A stretch of DNA of 64,000 nucleotides from Gammaproteobacteria bacterium (GTDB lineage Bacteria; Pseudomonadota; Gammaproteobacteria; JACKNK01), in contig JACKNJ010000002.1 of NCBI GenBank assembly GCA_024234895.1, positions 439,001 through 503,000 on the forward strand. The letters run 5' to 3'. Shown here piece by piece: positions 42,457-49,950 of this stretch. A program made the position numbers and the translations under genes. Under the pieces are notes generated by a model, which searched no databases, had not been told where the DNA came from, and was given only the letters and a program-made list of their open reading frames with translations. Positions within the stretch are counted from its first letter, which is position 1; every line of letters begins with the position of its first letter.

Positions 42457-43632
42457 ATGTCATCGCTCCCCCGTCGTTTCGCCTCCTTCGCCCTGTTCCT
42501 GACGATGCTGCCGGCGCCCGCGTGGTCGGAATCTGCGGCGGAAGCGCCTGCCGGCCAGGCGCTCGTCGCGGAACAGGCCGGGGCCGGCGAGGCGGCGGTG
42601 CAGGGCGCGACAACGCCGGTCGCTGCCCCCGCCGTCGATGCGGTCCGCGAGCCCGCGACCGAAGTGTCCGCCGCGTCGCCGGTGGTCGATCCCGAACTGG
42701 CTGCGGCGCGGGCGCGTGTCGCCGAGCTCGAACAGGCGCTGGCGGAGCAGGAGCAGGCGCGGCGCGGCAATCTCGGCCGCATCGCGCAGCTCAAGGAGGC
42801 GGGTGACGCGGCACGCCAGCGCGCGGTCGCCCTCGATGATCGCCTGGCCGAACGGGAGCGCGAATTGGCCGAGGCCCGCGCGCTGCTGGAAGAACAGGAG
42901 CAGGCCTTGCTGGCCGGCAAGTCGGCGGTACAGAGCCTCGAAACCGCGCTCGGCGCGACCGACACGGCGCTTGCCGACGCACGCGCCGAACTGGCCGTGC
43001 GCGAGGCCAGTCTGGCCGAGGTGCAGGGCCTGTACGACGCGAGCATGGCGCGCATCGCGACGATGGAAATGGAGCTGGTTGCGGCGCGCGCCGAGACGGA
43101 TGAGGCCCGTCAGGGTATCGAGGCGGCCAGGAATGAATCGGCGGCGCGGGTCGCGGAACTCGAGACCGCGCTGCGCGAGCTGCTCAAGACCAATCTGATC
43201 CGCGTCGTCACGCTGCCCGACGAGCGGATTCGCATCCGCATGAGTGCCGATCGCATCTTCCTTGCCGGCCAGCCGGTGGTGAGCCCTGAGGGAGTGGCGA
43301 TGCTGGCGGAGATCCATGGTCTGCTCAGCCAGGCGGGACTCGGCCAGATCCGCGTCGAGGTGCACGAGGACCGCGAACCGGGCCTGCGCACGGGGCGCAG
43401 CGACCGCGAGCTGAGCCGCGCCCGTGCGGAGGTACTGGTCGGGCAGCTGGCGCTGGCGACCGGTCTGCCGACCCAGCGGTTCCTGGCGGTCGGTGACGGT
43501 GCCAGCCGCCCGATCGCGAGCAATGTCGATCCGGCCGGTCGGGCGTTGAACCGACGGGTCGAGATCTACGTGCCGACCGCTTCCCGGGTGATGCCCAGGG
43601 CCATCCCGCCGGCCCCGGCGCTGCATCGCTGA
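42457..43632 (+). CDS. OmpA-family protein with long coiled coil
   Basis: 391 residues. A signal peptide (about 1-25, ending PAWS-ES) is followed by an Ala-rich stretch and a long heptad coiled coil (about 70-250, rich in Ala/Glu/Arg). The C-terminal OmpA/MotB peptidoglycan-binding domain is about 270-385, with RVEVHEDREPG and the NRRVEIYV end. It probably links the cell wall to another envelope component. ATG 42457 directly precedes the signal peptide. The open frame upstream is noncoding and antisense to the ClC gene. Confidence 0.85.
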   Translation: MSSLPRRFASFALFLTMLPAPAWSESAAEAPAGQALVAEQAGAGEAAVQGATTPVAAPAVDAVREPATEVSAASPVVDPELAAARARVAELEQALAEQEQARRGNLGRIAQLKEAGDAARQRAVALDDRLAERERELAEARALLEEQEQALLAGKSAVQSLETALGATDTALADARAELAVREASLAEVQGLYDASMARIATMEMELVAARAETDEARQGIEAARNESAARVAELETALRELLKTNLIRVVTLPDERIRIRMSADRIFLAGQPVVSPEGVAMLAEIHGLLSQAGLGQIRVEVHEDREPGLRTGRSDRELSRARAEVLVGQLALATGLPTQRFLAVGDGASRPIASNVDPAGRALNRRVEIYVPTASRVMPRAIPPAPALHR

Positions 43633-43831
43633 GCACCATCCGGAGCCGGCGGGTGCCCCGTCTGCTTGCGGCCCTGTCTGGGCATGGCCGCGGGCATCTC
43701 CATCAGGAGGCCTTGCATTCCTCCGGTCCGCTGGCGGCGCTCGCCAAGGCGCTGGATCAACCGCCCGCCCGACCGTACCCGGCCACCGGCGCGGACGATG
43801 GGGTGCGGATACTGGCCCCGCTGCTCGCCGG

Positions 43832-45166
43832 CTAGAGCTCCGCGACCAGCCGTTCCGCGGCGAGGCGGCTGTTGCGCACGCAGTCGTTGATGCCGATGCC
43901 GTCGTAGGCGTTGGAGTTCAGATACAGGCCGGGGTGTTGGGCGGCGAGCGCGCGGATGCGGGCGACCCGCGCCATGTGGCCGACGCGGTAGTTGGGGATG
44001 CCGCGCTCCCAGCGTTGCACGAAGCGCACGTCCGGCGGGGTGTCGATGCCCATGGTCGATTTCAGGCCGCGTAGGCCGGTCGAGATCAGGTCCTCGTCGG
44101 ATTGCAGCGCGAGCTCCGGCTGACGCTGTCCGCCGATCATGATGCGCACCATCTTCCTGCCGTCCGGGGCGCGGTCGTCGAACACGGAACTGTCCCAGAG
44201 CACGCCCAGCACCTCCTGGCGGGACGCGCCGGTGGTCAGCAGGCCGAAGCCGTGCAGCGGATGCGGCAGATCGTTCCAGCCGAAACCGACCACCGAGATC
44301 GGGGTGTAGTCGATGCCGGCCAGCTCCGCCGACAGCGCGGTGTCGAAGTCGGCGGTGATGTCGGCGGCGGCGTAGGCCGGGGTCGATAGCACCACGCGGT
44401 CGACATCGAGGGCCGCATTGCCGTGCCGCAGGCGGTAGCGCCCATTCACGGATTCGATCCGGTCCACGCCGTTGCCGATGTGAAATTCCGCGTCGATGAT
44501 GTTGCGCAGATGCTCGACGAAGCTGCCGACGCCGCCCTTGAAGCTCATCAGCACGCCGCCCGGGCCGGCTTCCTTTTTCTTCTTCTTGAGCATGCCCTTG
44601 AACAGGCCGCCGTATTCGCGCTCCAGCGCCACCACCATCGGGAAGGCGGCGTTGACCGACAGCATCGGCGGGGTGTTGCCGTAGATGCCTGCGGACATGG
44701 CATCCAGGAACACGTCGGTGAACTGCCTGCCGACCCGGCGGTAACCGAAGCTCTGCAACGTCTCGTCGGCATCGTCCCGCTTGGCGCGGATGAACGGCTC
44801 CATCGCCACGCGCAGCTTGCCGCCGACGGTCAGCAGCCTGCTCTTCAGGAACAGCGGCGGGCTCTCCGGCAGGCGCTGGAGTTCGCCGTCGTGGAAGATG
44901 AAACGGATGCGTGAATCGTCCGAGGAACGCAGCAGCAGATCGTCGGCGCCGGCGGCATGCACCAGATCGAGCGTGTCCGGCTTGTTGGACAGGAAGCCGT
45001 TGCTGCCGATCTCGAAGCGGAAGCCGTCGATGTCGCGCGTGGCCATCGTACCGCCCAGGTTCGGCTTGCTCTCGAAGATGTGCAGTTCAACCTCGGGCCG
45101 CGCCTGCTTGATGTACAAGGCAGTGCTCAGGCCGCTGATGCCGCCGCCGATGATTGCGATTTTCAT
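43832..45166 (-). CDS. Protoporphyrinogen oxidase (HemY/HemG-type flavoprotein)
   Basis: A 444-residue FAD amine-oxidase-fold protein. The dinucleotide-binding start is IAIIGGGISGLSTALYI, followed by GGTMATRDIDGFRFEIGSNGF. The C-terminal motif AYDGIGINDCVRNSRLAAERL matches protoporphyrinogen oxidases. It catalyses the six-electron oxidation to protoporphyrin IX in haem synthesis. A short LKKKKKEAG insert near residue 195 is unusual. It is downstream of lutC, 146 bases away across a perfect palindrome. Confidence 0.8.
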   Translation of the reverse strand: MKIAIIGGGISGLSTALYIKQARPEVELHIFESKPNLGGTMATRDIDGFRFEIGSNGFLSNKPDTLDLVHAAGADDLLLRSSDDSRIRFIFHDGELQRLPESPPLFLKSRLLTVGGKLRVAMEPFIRAKRDDADETLQSFGYRRVGRQFTDVFLDAMSAGIYGNTPPMLSVNAAFPMVVALEREYGGLFKGMLKKKKKEAGPGGVLMSFKGGVGSFVEHLRNIIDAEFHIGNGVDRIESVNGRYRLRHGNAALDVDRVVLSTPAYAAADITADFDTALSAELAGIDYTPISVVGFGWNDLPHPLHGFGLLTTGASRQEVLGVLWDSSVFDDRAPDGRKMVRIMIGGQRQPELALQSDEDLISTGLRGLKSTMGIDTPPDVRFVQRWERGIPNYRVGHMARVARIRALAAQHPGLYLNSNAYDGIGINDCVRNSRLAAERLVAEL

Positions 45167-45250
45167 GAGTCACGGATGTGTGGGGTGTGGTGAGCTAAGC
45201 GAACCGCACCCGGCGATTCCACGCAACCCTGCTGTGAGATGCGCTGGATT

Positions 45251-45317
45251 GGTAGGAGCGGCGTCTCGCCGCGATGGACGAGCGGGAGTCGGATCGCGGC
45301 GAGACGCCGCTCCTACC
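45251..45317. repeat. Perfect 25-base inverted repeat overlapping the lutC stop
   Basis: The arms at 45251-45275 and 45293-45317 are exact reverse complements over 25 bases, with a 17-base loop. Core: GGTAGGAGCGGCGTCTCGCC. The right arm contains the lutC stop codon (complement of 45313-45315), so the element marks the exact end of that gene. It is related to the other TAGGAGCGGC elements. Confidence 0.85.
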
Positions 45318-45909
45318 GATCCGCGATCAGGATCAGGTGGAGTCGGCGCGGACCGTGCGCGCCGAGTTGCAGGGTCTGTTCGATGTCTGCGGTGCGTGAG
45401 GGGCCGGTGACCAGATTCAGCGCGCGCGGCATCGGGTCGATCAGCGCCCAGGCATCTTCGAGGTGGGCGACGATCTGTTCGGCACGGACGATCACGACGT
45501 GGGTTTCCGGCAGGAAATTCAGCGTGGTCGGGTGATCGGGCGAGGAGGCCAGCAGCACGCTGCCGGTCTCGGCGACTGCCGCGACGCAGCCGGTCACCGC
45601 GACCTCGGCGACGGGGTCCGCCCCGTTCGGACGGATCGGCAGGTTCCGTGCGCCGGGGAACAGGTCGACGATCGCCGGCGCGAACGCGATACCGGCCTCG
45701 GCCTGGGCGATCGATGCCAGGTAGGACGTCAGCGCGTCGGGCAATCCGGCGGCGGTGGCGATGTGGTCGAGCGTCGCGGCGGTGGTCAGCGCCCTGGTTT
45801 CGAAAAGCGCCGCGAGGTCATCGTCAAGATGTGGCCGGGTGTGCGTCATCGCCACCGGCCCGGCGGTCGCCGCGCGCAGCGTCGCGAAGATGCGGTCGCG
45901 ACTGTTCAT
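45313..45909 (-). CDS. lutC: Lactate utilization protein C (LUD domain)
   Basis: A 198-residue LUD-fold subunit of the LutABC L-lactate dehydrogenase complex. It contains VTGCVAAVAETGSVLL and LPETHVVIVRAEQIVAHLEDA, the family core. ATG 45909 (MNSRDRIF) is used; a frame extension of four codons lies inside the upstream REP. lutB and lutA follow in the reverse order upstream, so the operon is lutABC read on the minus strand. Confidence 0.9.
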   Translation of the reverse strand: MNSRDRIFATLRAATAGPVAMTHTRPHLDDDLAALFETRALTTAATLDHIATAAGLPDALTSYLASIAQAEAGIAFAPAIVDLFPGARNLPIRPNGADPVAEVAVTGCVAAVAETGSVLLASSPDHPTTLNFLPETHVVIVRAEQIVAHLEDAWALIDPMPRALNLVTGPSRTADIEQTLQLGAHGPRRLHLILIADR

Positions 45910-45921
45910 CGGCAAACCCAT

Positions 45922-45994
45922 GTAGGAGCGGCTTCAGCCGCGATCGGCGTGCGCCGGTATCTCGAACGCCAAGCGCGGCTGAAGCCGCTCCTAC
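45922..45994. repeat. 21-base inverted repeat between lutB and lutC
   Basis: GTAGGAGCGGCTTCAGCCGCG (45922-45942) and its exact reverse complement at 45974-45994 flank 31 bases. It is a REP-like element of the same family as those at 45251, 47474, 62399 and 23939. It lies inside the lutB-lutC gap. Confidence 0.85.
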
Positions 45995-46024
45995 CGGGAT
46001 GACGTGGACCGGCAAATGCGTAAA

Positions 46025-47449
46025 TCACTGTGACCCCCTCAACTTTTCGCGCATCAGATCGCGCAACGTGCGCCCCTGCGGCGTCGGCAGGTCGCGCGAG
46101 CGGAACCAGCCGGACCAGACTGGGAGTTTGCGCAGCGCGCCGCCGGGCCGCGCCAGACGGCGCAGCCAGCGCGCCTTCTTGCGCAGTGCCCAACCGTAAA
46201 GGCGTGGCCGCTTCGCCCACCAGGCCCATTGCCGGAACACCCAGCGTTCGGCGACGTGATTGACGTGCGATTCATGCTCACGCACCCGCATCGCCCGGAT
46301 CAGGTCCGGCAGCGGGATGCCGACCGGGCAGACCTGCGCGCAGTGGCCGTTCATGGTGCAGGCGTGGGCGAGGTCGGGGGCGCGCTCCGGGCCGAGCAGC
46401 CACGGGGTCAGCACCTGGCCCATCGGGCCGGGGTAGACCCAGCCGTAGGCGTGGCCGCCGATCGCGCCGTACACCGGGCAGTGGTTCATGCAGGCGCCGC
46501 AGCGGATGCAGCGCAGCATGTCGCGGAACTCGGAGCCGAGCATCGCCGCGCGCCCGTTATCGACCAGCACGACGTGGAATTCCTCGGGGCCGAAGTCTTC
46601 CCCGGCGCGGCGCGGGCCGGTGAACACGCTGGTGTAGGTGGTCAGCGGCTGGCCGGTCGCGGACCGCGCCAGCACCCGCAGCAGTGTGCTGACCTCGGTC
46701 ATCGAAGGCACGACCTTCTCGATGCCGGCCAGCACGATGTGCGTCTTCGGCAGCGTTGAGCACAAGTCGCCGTTGCCTTCGTTGGTGACCAGCACCGTCG
46801 AGCCGCTGTCGGCGACCAGGAAATTCGCGCCGGTGATGCCGACATCGGCGGACAGGAAGGTCTCGCGCAGCACGCGCCGCGCCTCGTCGACCAGTTCGGG
46901 GATGCCGGTCAGTTCCGTTAGCAGTTCCGCGCGCTCGTGGTGGCGCGCGAACAGTGCCGCGACCTGCTCGCGGGTCTTGTGGATGGCCGGCGCGACGATG
47001 TGACTGGGTGGCTCCTGGGCGAGCTGGATGATGTATTCGCCGAGGTCGGTCTCGACCACGTTGATGCCGGCGTCTTCCAACGCGGGGTTGAGGCCGATCT
47101 CCTCGGCGACCATGGACTTGCCCTTGGCGATACGGCAGGACTCGTGACAGCGGGCGATGTCGAGCACGATCTTGCGGGCCTCGGCCGCATCGATCGCCCA
47201 ATGCACCTGGCCACCGGCGGCGATCACTCCGGCCTCGAATTCCTCCAGCAGCGTCGGCAGCCGGTTCAGGGCATCGGCGCGGATCGCGCTGGCCTCGGCG
47301 CGCAGCAGTTCGAATTCCGGCAGCGCCGCGACCGCCTTGGCGCGTTTGTCGACGAAGCCGCTACGCGCGCGCTTGAGCGCGGCTTGCAGGGTGTCGTCGC
47401 GCAACGCGGCTTCGGCCTGACTGCGGAATTCGATGGGTGAGAATTTCAT
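46025..47449 (-). CDS. lutB: Lactate utilization iron-sulfur protein LutB
   Basis: 474 residues. An N-terminal LUD domain is followed by two [4Fe-4S] ferredoxin-type motifs: CIRCGACMNHCPVYG, complete, and CTMNGHCAQVCPVGI, where the second Cys position is Asn. The second site may therefore hold a 3Fe-4S cluster. A C-terminal DUF3390 domain follows. It passes electrons from lactate to the quinone pool with LutA and LutC. Confidence 0.93.
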   Translation of the reverse strand: MKFSPIEFRSQAEAALRDDTLQAALKRARSGFVDKRAKAVAALPEFELLRAEASAIRADALNRLPTLLEEFEAGVIAAGGQVHWAIDAAEARKIVLDIARCHESCRIAKGKSMVAEEIGLNPALEDAGINVVETDLGEYIIQLAQEPPSHIVAPAIHKTREQVAALFARHHERAELLTELTGIPELVDEARRVLRETFLSADVGITGANFLVADSGSTVLVTNEGNGDLCSTLPKTHIVLAGIEKVVPSMTEVSTLLRVLARSATGQPLTTYTSVFTGPRRAGEDFGPEEFHVVLVDNGRAAMLGSEFRDMLRCIRCGACMNHCPVYGAIGGHAYGWVYPGPMGQVLTPWLLGPERAPDLAHACTMNGHCAQVCPVGIPLPDLIRAMRVREHESHVNHVAERWVFRQWAWWAKRPRLYGWALRKKARWLRRLARPGGALRKLPVWSGWFRSRDLPTPQGRTLRDLMREKLRGSQ

Positions 47450-47473
47450 TCCGGCACCTGATCCGCGCGGTGC

Positions 47474-47538
47474 GTAGGAGCGGCTTCAGCCGCGAAGTGC
47501 CTGCGATCGGAGCCGATCGCGGCTGAAGCCGCTCCTAC
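47474..47538. repeat. 22-base inverted repeat between lutA and lutB
   Basis: The arms GTAGGAGCGGCTTCAGCCGCGA (47474-47495) and 47517-47538 are exact reverse complements. It fills most of the 112-base gap between the lutB and lutA genes. Confidence 0.85.
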
Positions 47539-47561
47539 CTGTGGATATCTGCCCATCCGAA

Positions 47562-48356
47562 CTAATCCAGTTTCGGCTTTGCCGGTTCAGGGGGATTCCT
47601 GGGCAGGCCATTGATGGGCGGAATGTCAGCAGCGTCGGCCAGTACCTCCGCGACGTGGTAGACGCGGGTATCGCTGCCCTCGCGCGACAACCGGCCGGCA
47701 AGGTGCAACAGGCAGCCGAGATCGCCGCCGAGAATGGCTTCAGGCTCGGCGGCCCGCGCGCTGGCCAGCTTGTCGTCGGCGAGGCGGGTGGAGATGTCGG
47801 GGAATTTGAGACTGAACGCACCGCCGAAGCCGCAGCAGGTCTCGGCCTGATCCATTTCCACCAGTTGCAGTCCACGCACCGAGGCCAGCAACTTGCGGGG
47901 CTGCGCCTTGATGCCCAGTTCGCGCAGGCCGGAGCAGGAATCGTGGTAGGTCACGCGGTGCGGGAATTCGGCGTCGACACGGTCGAGTTTCATCACGTCG
48001 ACCAGAAAGCTGACCAGCTCGAAGCTGCGTCGCGACAGGTCCAGCGCCTTTGCATGCCAGGGGTCGCCGACTTCGAACAGCTGCGGGTAGTGGACGCGGA
48101 TCATGCCGCCGCAGGAGCCGGACGGGATCACCACGTAGTCGTAGCCGGCGAGCAGATCGATGTGTCGCTTGGCGAGCTCGCGCGTGTGTTTGAGATCGCC
48201 GCCGTTGAACATCGGCTGGCCGCAGCAGGTCTGCGCCTCCGGAAACGCGACCCGGCAGCCGGCACGTTGCAGCAGCGCGATCGCCGACAGCCCGATGCTG
48301 GGCCGGAACATGTCGACCAGGCAGGTCCCGAACAGCGCGACCAGCGGGCCGTTCAT
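47562..48356 (-). CDS. lutA: Lactate utilization protein LutA
   Basis: 264 residues, two cysteine-rich domains of the heterodisulfide-reductase type: TCCGQPMFNGG with SGSCGGMI, and DSCSGLRELG with ETCCGFGGAFSLK. These bind iron-sulfur clusters. ATG 48356 (MNGPLVALFGTCLVD) starts the first domain; open frame upstream is intergenic repeat. The length is slightly above the usual 240. Confidence 0.93.
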   Translation of the reverse strand: MNGPLVALFGTCLVDMFRPSIGLSAIALLQRAGCRVAFPEAQTCCGQPMFNGGDLKHTRELAKRHIDLLAGYDYVVIPSGSCGGMIRVHYPQLFEVGDPWHAKALDLSRRSFELVSFLVDVMKLDRVDAEFPHRVTYHDSCSGLRELGIKAQPRKLLASVRGLQLVEMDQAETCCGFGGAFSLKFPDISTRLADDKLASARAAEPEAILGGDLGCLLHLAGRLSREGSDTRVYHVAEVLADAADIPPINGLPRNPPEPAKPKLD

Positions 48357-48383
48357 GTACGCCACACCCGGGGTGTCTGGATT

Positions 48384-48600
48384 AGCCGCAAAGACGCGAA
48401 GACGCAAAGATTTTTCGGAATTTGGCAGCGTTTGCCGGGGCCATTGTTTGGGGAGTTGGTTGCGGTGCGCGAAGCGCACCCTACGCGGACACGATGCGCG
48501 CTGTAGGGTGCGCTTCGCGCACCGCAACCGACGTTGGGAACGACGCCAAAGTTATCGCGCTGGACCGAACGAAAACTTGGCGACTTGGCGTCTTTGCGGC
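48384..48600. repeat. Nested palindromes between lutA and tesA
   Basis: The outer pair AGCCGCAAAGACGC (48384-48397) and GCGTCTTTGCGGC (48588-48600) encloses a perfect 27-base inverted repeat, 48458-48484 with 48503-48529. Its core GGTGCGCGAAGCGCACC matches the repeats next to the IS110 element. The 247-base gap has no gene. Confidence 0.8.
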
Positions 48601-48603
48601 ACC

Positions 48604-49236
48604 TCATAACCGGGTCTCGAGCAGGGTTTCGACCCGGTCGCCGATGCGGTCGAGCAGGATTGGCTGGGCGGCGGCGGTCGGGTGCAGGCGGTCGTCCTGC
48701 AGCAGAGCGTCGTCGGTGGCGATGCCGTCGAGCATGAACTGGATCAGCGGTACGTCGTACGCATCCGCGACCTCGCGGAAGGTCTGCTGGAAGGCGTCCG
48801 TGTAGGCCATGCCGTAGTTCGGCGGCAGGCGGTTGCCGATCAGCAGCACCCGGGCGTCGGCGGCCTGGCTGAGCGTGACCATCTCGGCCAGTTGCCGTTT
48901 CATGACTTCCAGGGGTGTGCCGCGCAGGCCGTCGTTGCTGCCCAGCGCGATGACGACGAGTTCCGGGTGCTCCGCGGCGAGCAGTTTGGGCAGCCGGGTC
49001 AGCCCGCCGCGCGTGGTTTCCCCACTGATGCTGGCGTTGATGACCGCGTGCGGGAACCCACGCTCATGCAAACGGTTCTGAAGCAGAGTCACCCAGCCGT
49101 CGCCCTGTGCGATACCGTAGGCCGCGCTCAGGCTGTCGCCGAGCACCAGCACGGTCGGGCGCGTGTCCGCGACCCCGTACAGCGGAACGCCGCAGACGAA
49201 CACGACAATGGCCAACCAGCGAAGCACGGAATTCAC
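48604..49236 (-). CDS. tesA: Arylesterase / acyl-CoA thioesterase I (GDSL lipase family)
   Basis: 210 residues, signal peptide (about 1-24, GVADT) and SGNH-hydrolase blocks. Block I is VLGDSLSAAYG, block III IALGSNDGLRG and block V DRLHPTAAAQ, giving the Ser-Asp-His triad. It hydrolyses thioesters or aryl esters in the periplasm. The start codon is GTG at 49236, only three bases from the divergent ABC gene start. The tesA/ybbA/ybbP cluster is conserved in Gammaproteobacteria. Confidence 0.92.
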   Translation of the reverse strand: MNSVLRWLAIVVFVCGVPLYGVADTRPTVLVLGDSLSAAYGIAQGDGWVTLLQNRLHERGFPHAVINASISGETTRGGLTRLPKLLAAEHPELVVIALGSNDGLRGTPLEVMKRQLAEMVTLSQAADARVLLIGNRLPPNYGMAYTDAFQQTFREVADAYDVPLIQFMLDGIATDDALLQDDRLHPTAAAQPILLDRIGDRVETLLETRL

Positions 49237-49239
49237 GTT

Positions 49240-49950
49240 TTGAATCGATCCTCAGAATCCGATCACATCGTTCTCGCGGCGACCGCCGTGGAGCACGGCT
49301 TCACGGTCCCGCATGGCACCTTGAGCATCTTGCGCGACATCCACCTGAGAGTGAAGGCGGGCGAATCGCTGGCCGTGCTCGGGCCGTCCGGCTCCGGCAA
49401 GTCGACGCTGCTGGGGCTGCTGGCGGGCCTCGATCGGCCCAGCGGCGGTCGCATCGAGATGTTCGGTACGCGCATCGACGACCTCGACGAGGATGGGCGC
49501 GCGGCGTTGCGGGCCGGTGACAGGGACGCGGGCGGCGTCGGTTTCGTGTTCCAGTCCTTCCAGTTGCTGCCGGCGCTGACCGCGCTGGAGAACGTGCGCC
49601 TGCCACTGGAATTGAGCGGCAACCGCGATGCCGATGCCCGTGCCCGCGACTGGCTTGGCCGGGTCGGTCTCGGCGACCGTCTGGATCACTTTCCGCGTCA
49701 GCTGTCCGGCGGCGAACAACAGCGTGTCGCGCTGGCGCGCGCCTTCGCCGGCGACCCGGCGCTGCTGTTCGCCGACGAACCGACCGGTAACCTCGATCGT
49801 GCCACCGGCGCGCACGTCGCCGAGCTGATGTTCAGTCTGCAACGTGAGCGAGGAGTCACGCTGGTGCTGGTCACGCACGACGAGAATCTCGCCGCGCAAT
49901 GCGATCGGCGCGTGCGCATCGATGGCGGTGAACTGCGGGAGTCCGCATGA
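49240..49950 (+). CDS. ABC transporter ATP-binding protein (YbbA/LolD-like)
   Basis: 236 residues with Walker A GPSGSGKSTLLGLLAGLD, signature LSGGEQQRVALARA, Walker B LLFADEPTGNLD and switch His VLVTHDENL. It forms a MacB/LolCDE-type transporter with the downstream permease, probably moving lipids or acting with TesA. The start is inferred as TTG at 49240, because no ATG or GTG gives the full N-terminal strand. It is translationally coupled to the permease (ATGA). Confidence 0.9.
   Translation: MNRSSESDHIVLAATAVEHGFTVPHGTLSILRDIHLRVKAGESLAVLGPSGSGKSTLLGLLAGLDRPSGGRIEMFGTRIDDLDEDGRAALRAGDRDAGGVGFVFQSFQLLPALTALENVRLPLELSGNRDADARARDWLGRVGLGDRLDHFPRQLSGGEQQRVALARAFAGDPALLFADEPTGNLDRATGAHVAELMFSLQRERGVTLVLVTHDENLAAQCDRRVRIDGGELRESA

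Noticed and set aside
43653..43835. 60-codon open frame between the OmpA-like and HemY genes
   Set aside because: It has no ribosome site and no recognisable pattern, and overlaps the end of the oxidase gene. The gap appears empty.
45251..47538. Regular palindromes considered as a CRISPR array
   Set aside because: The copies are separated by whole genes and have no short unique spacers or cas genes nearby.
48682..49239. Upstream extension of the ABC ATPase frame
   Set aside because: It is antisense to tesA, whose GDSL motifs are clear.
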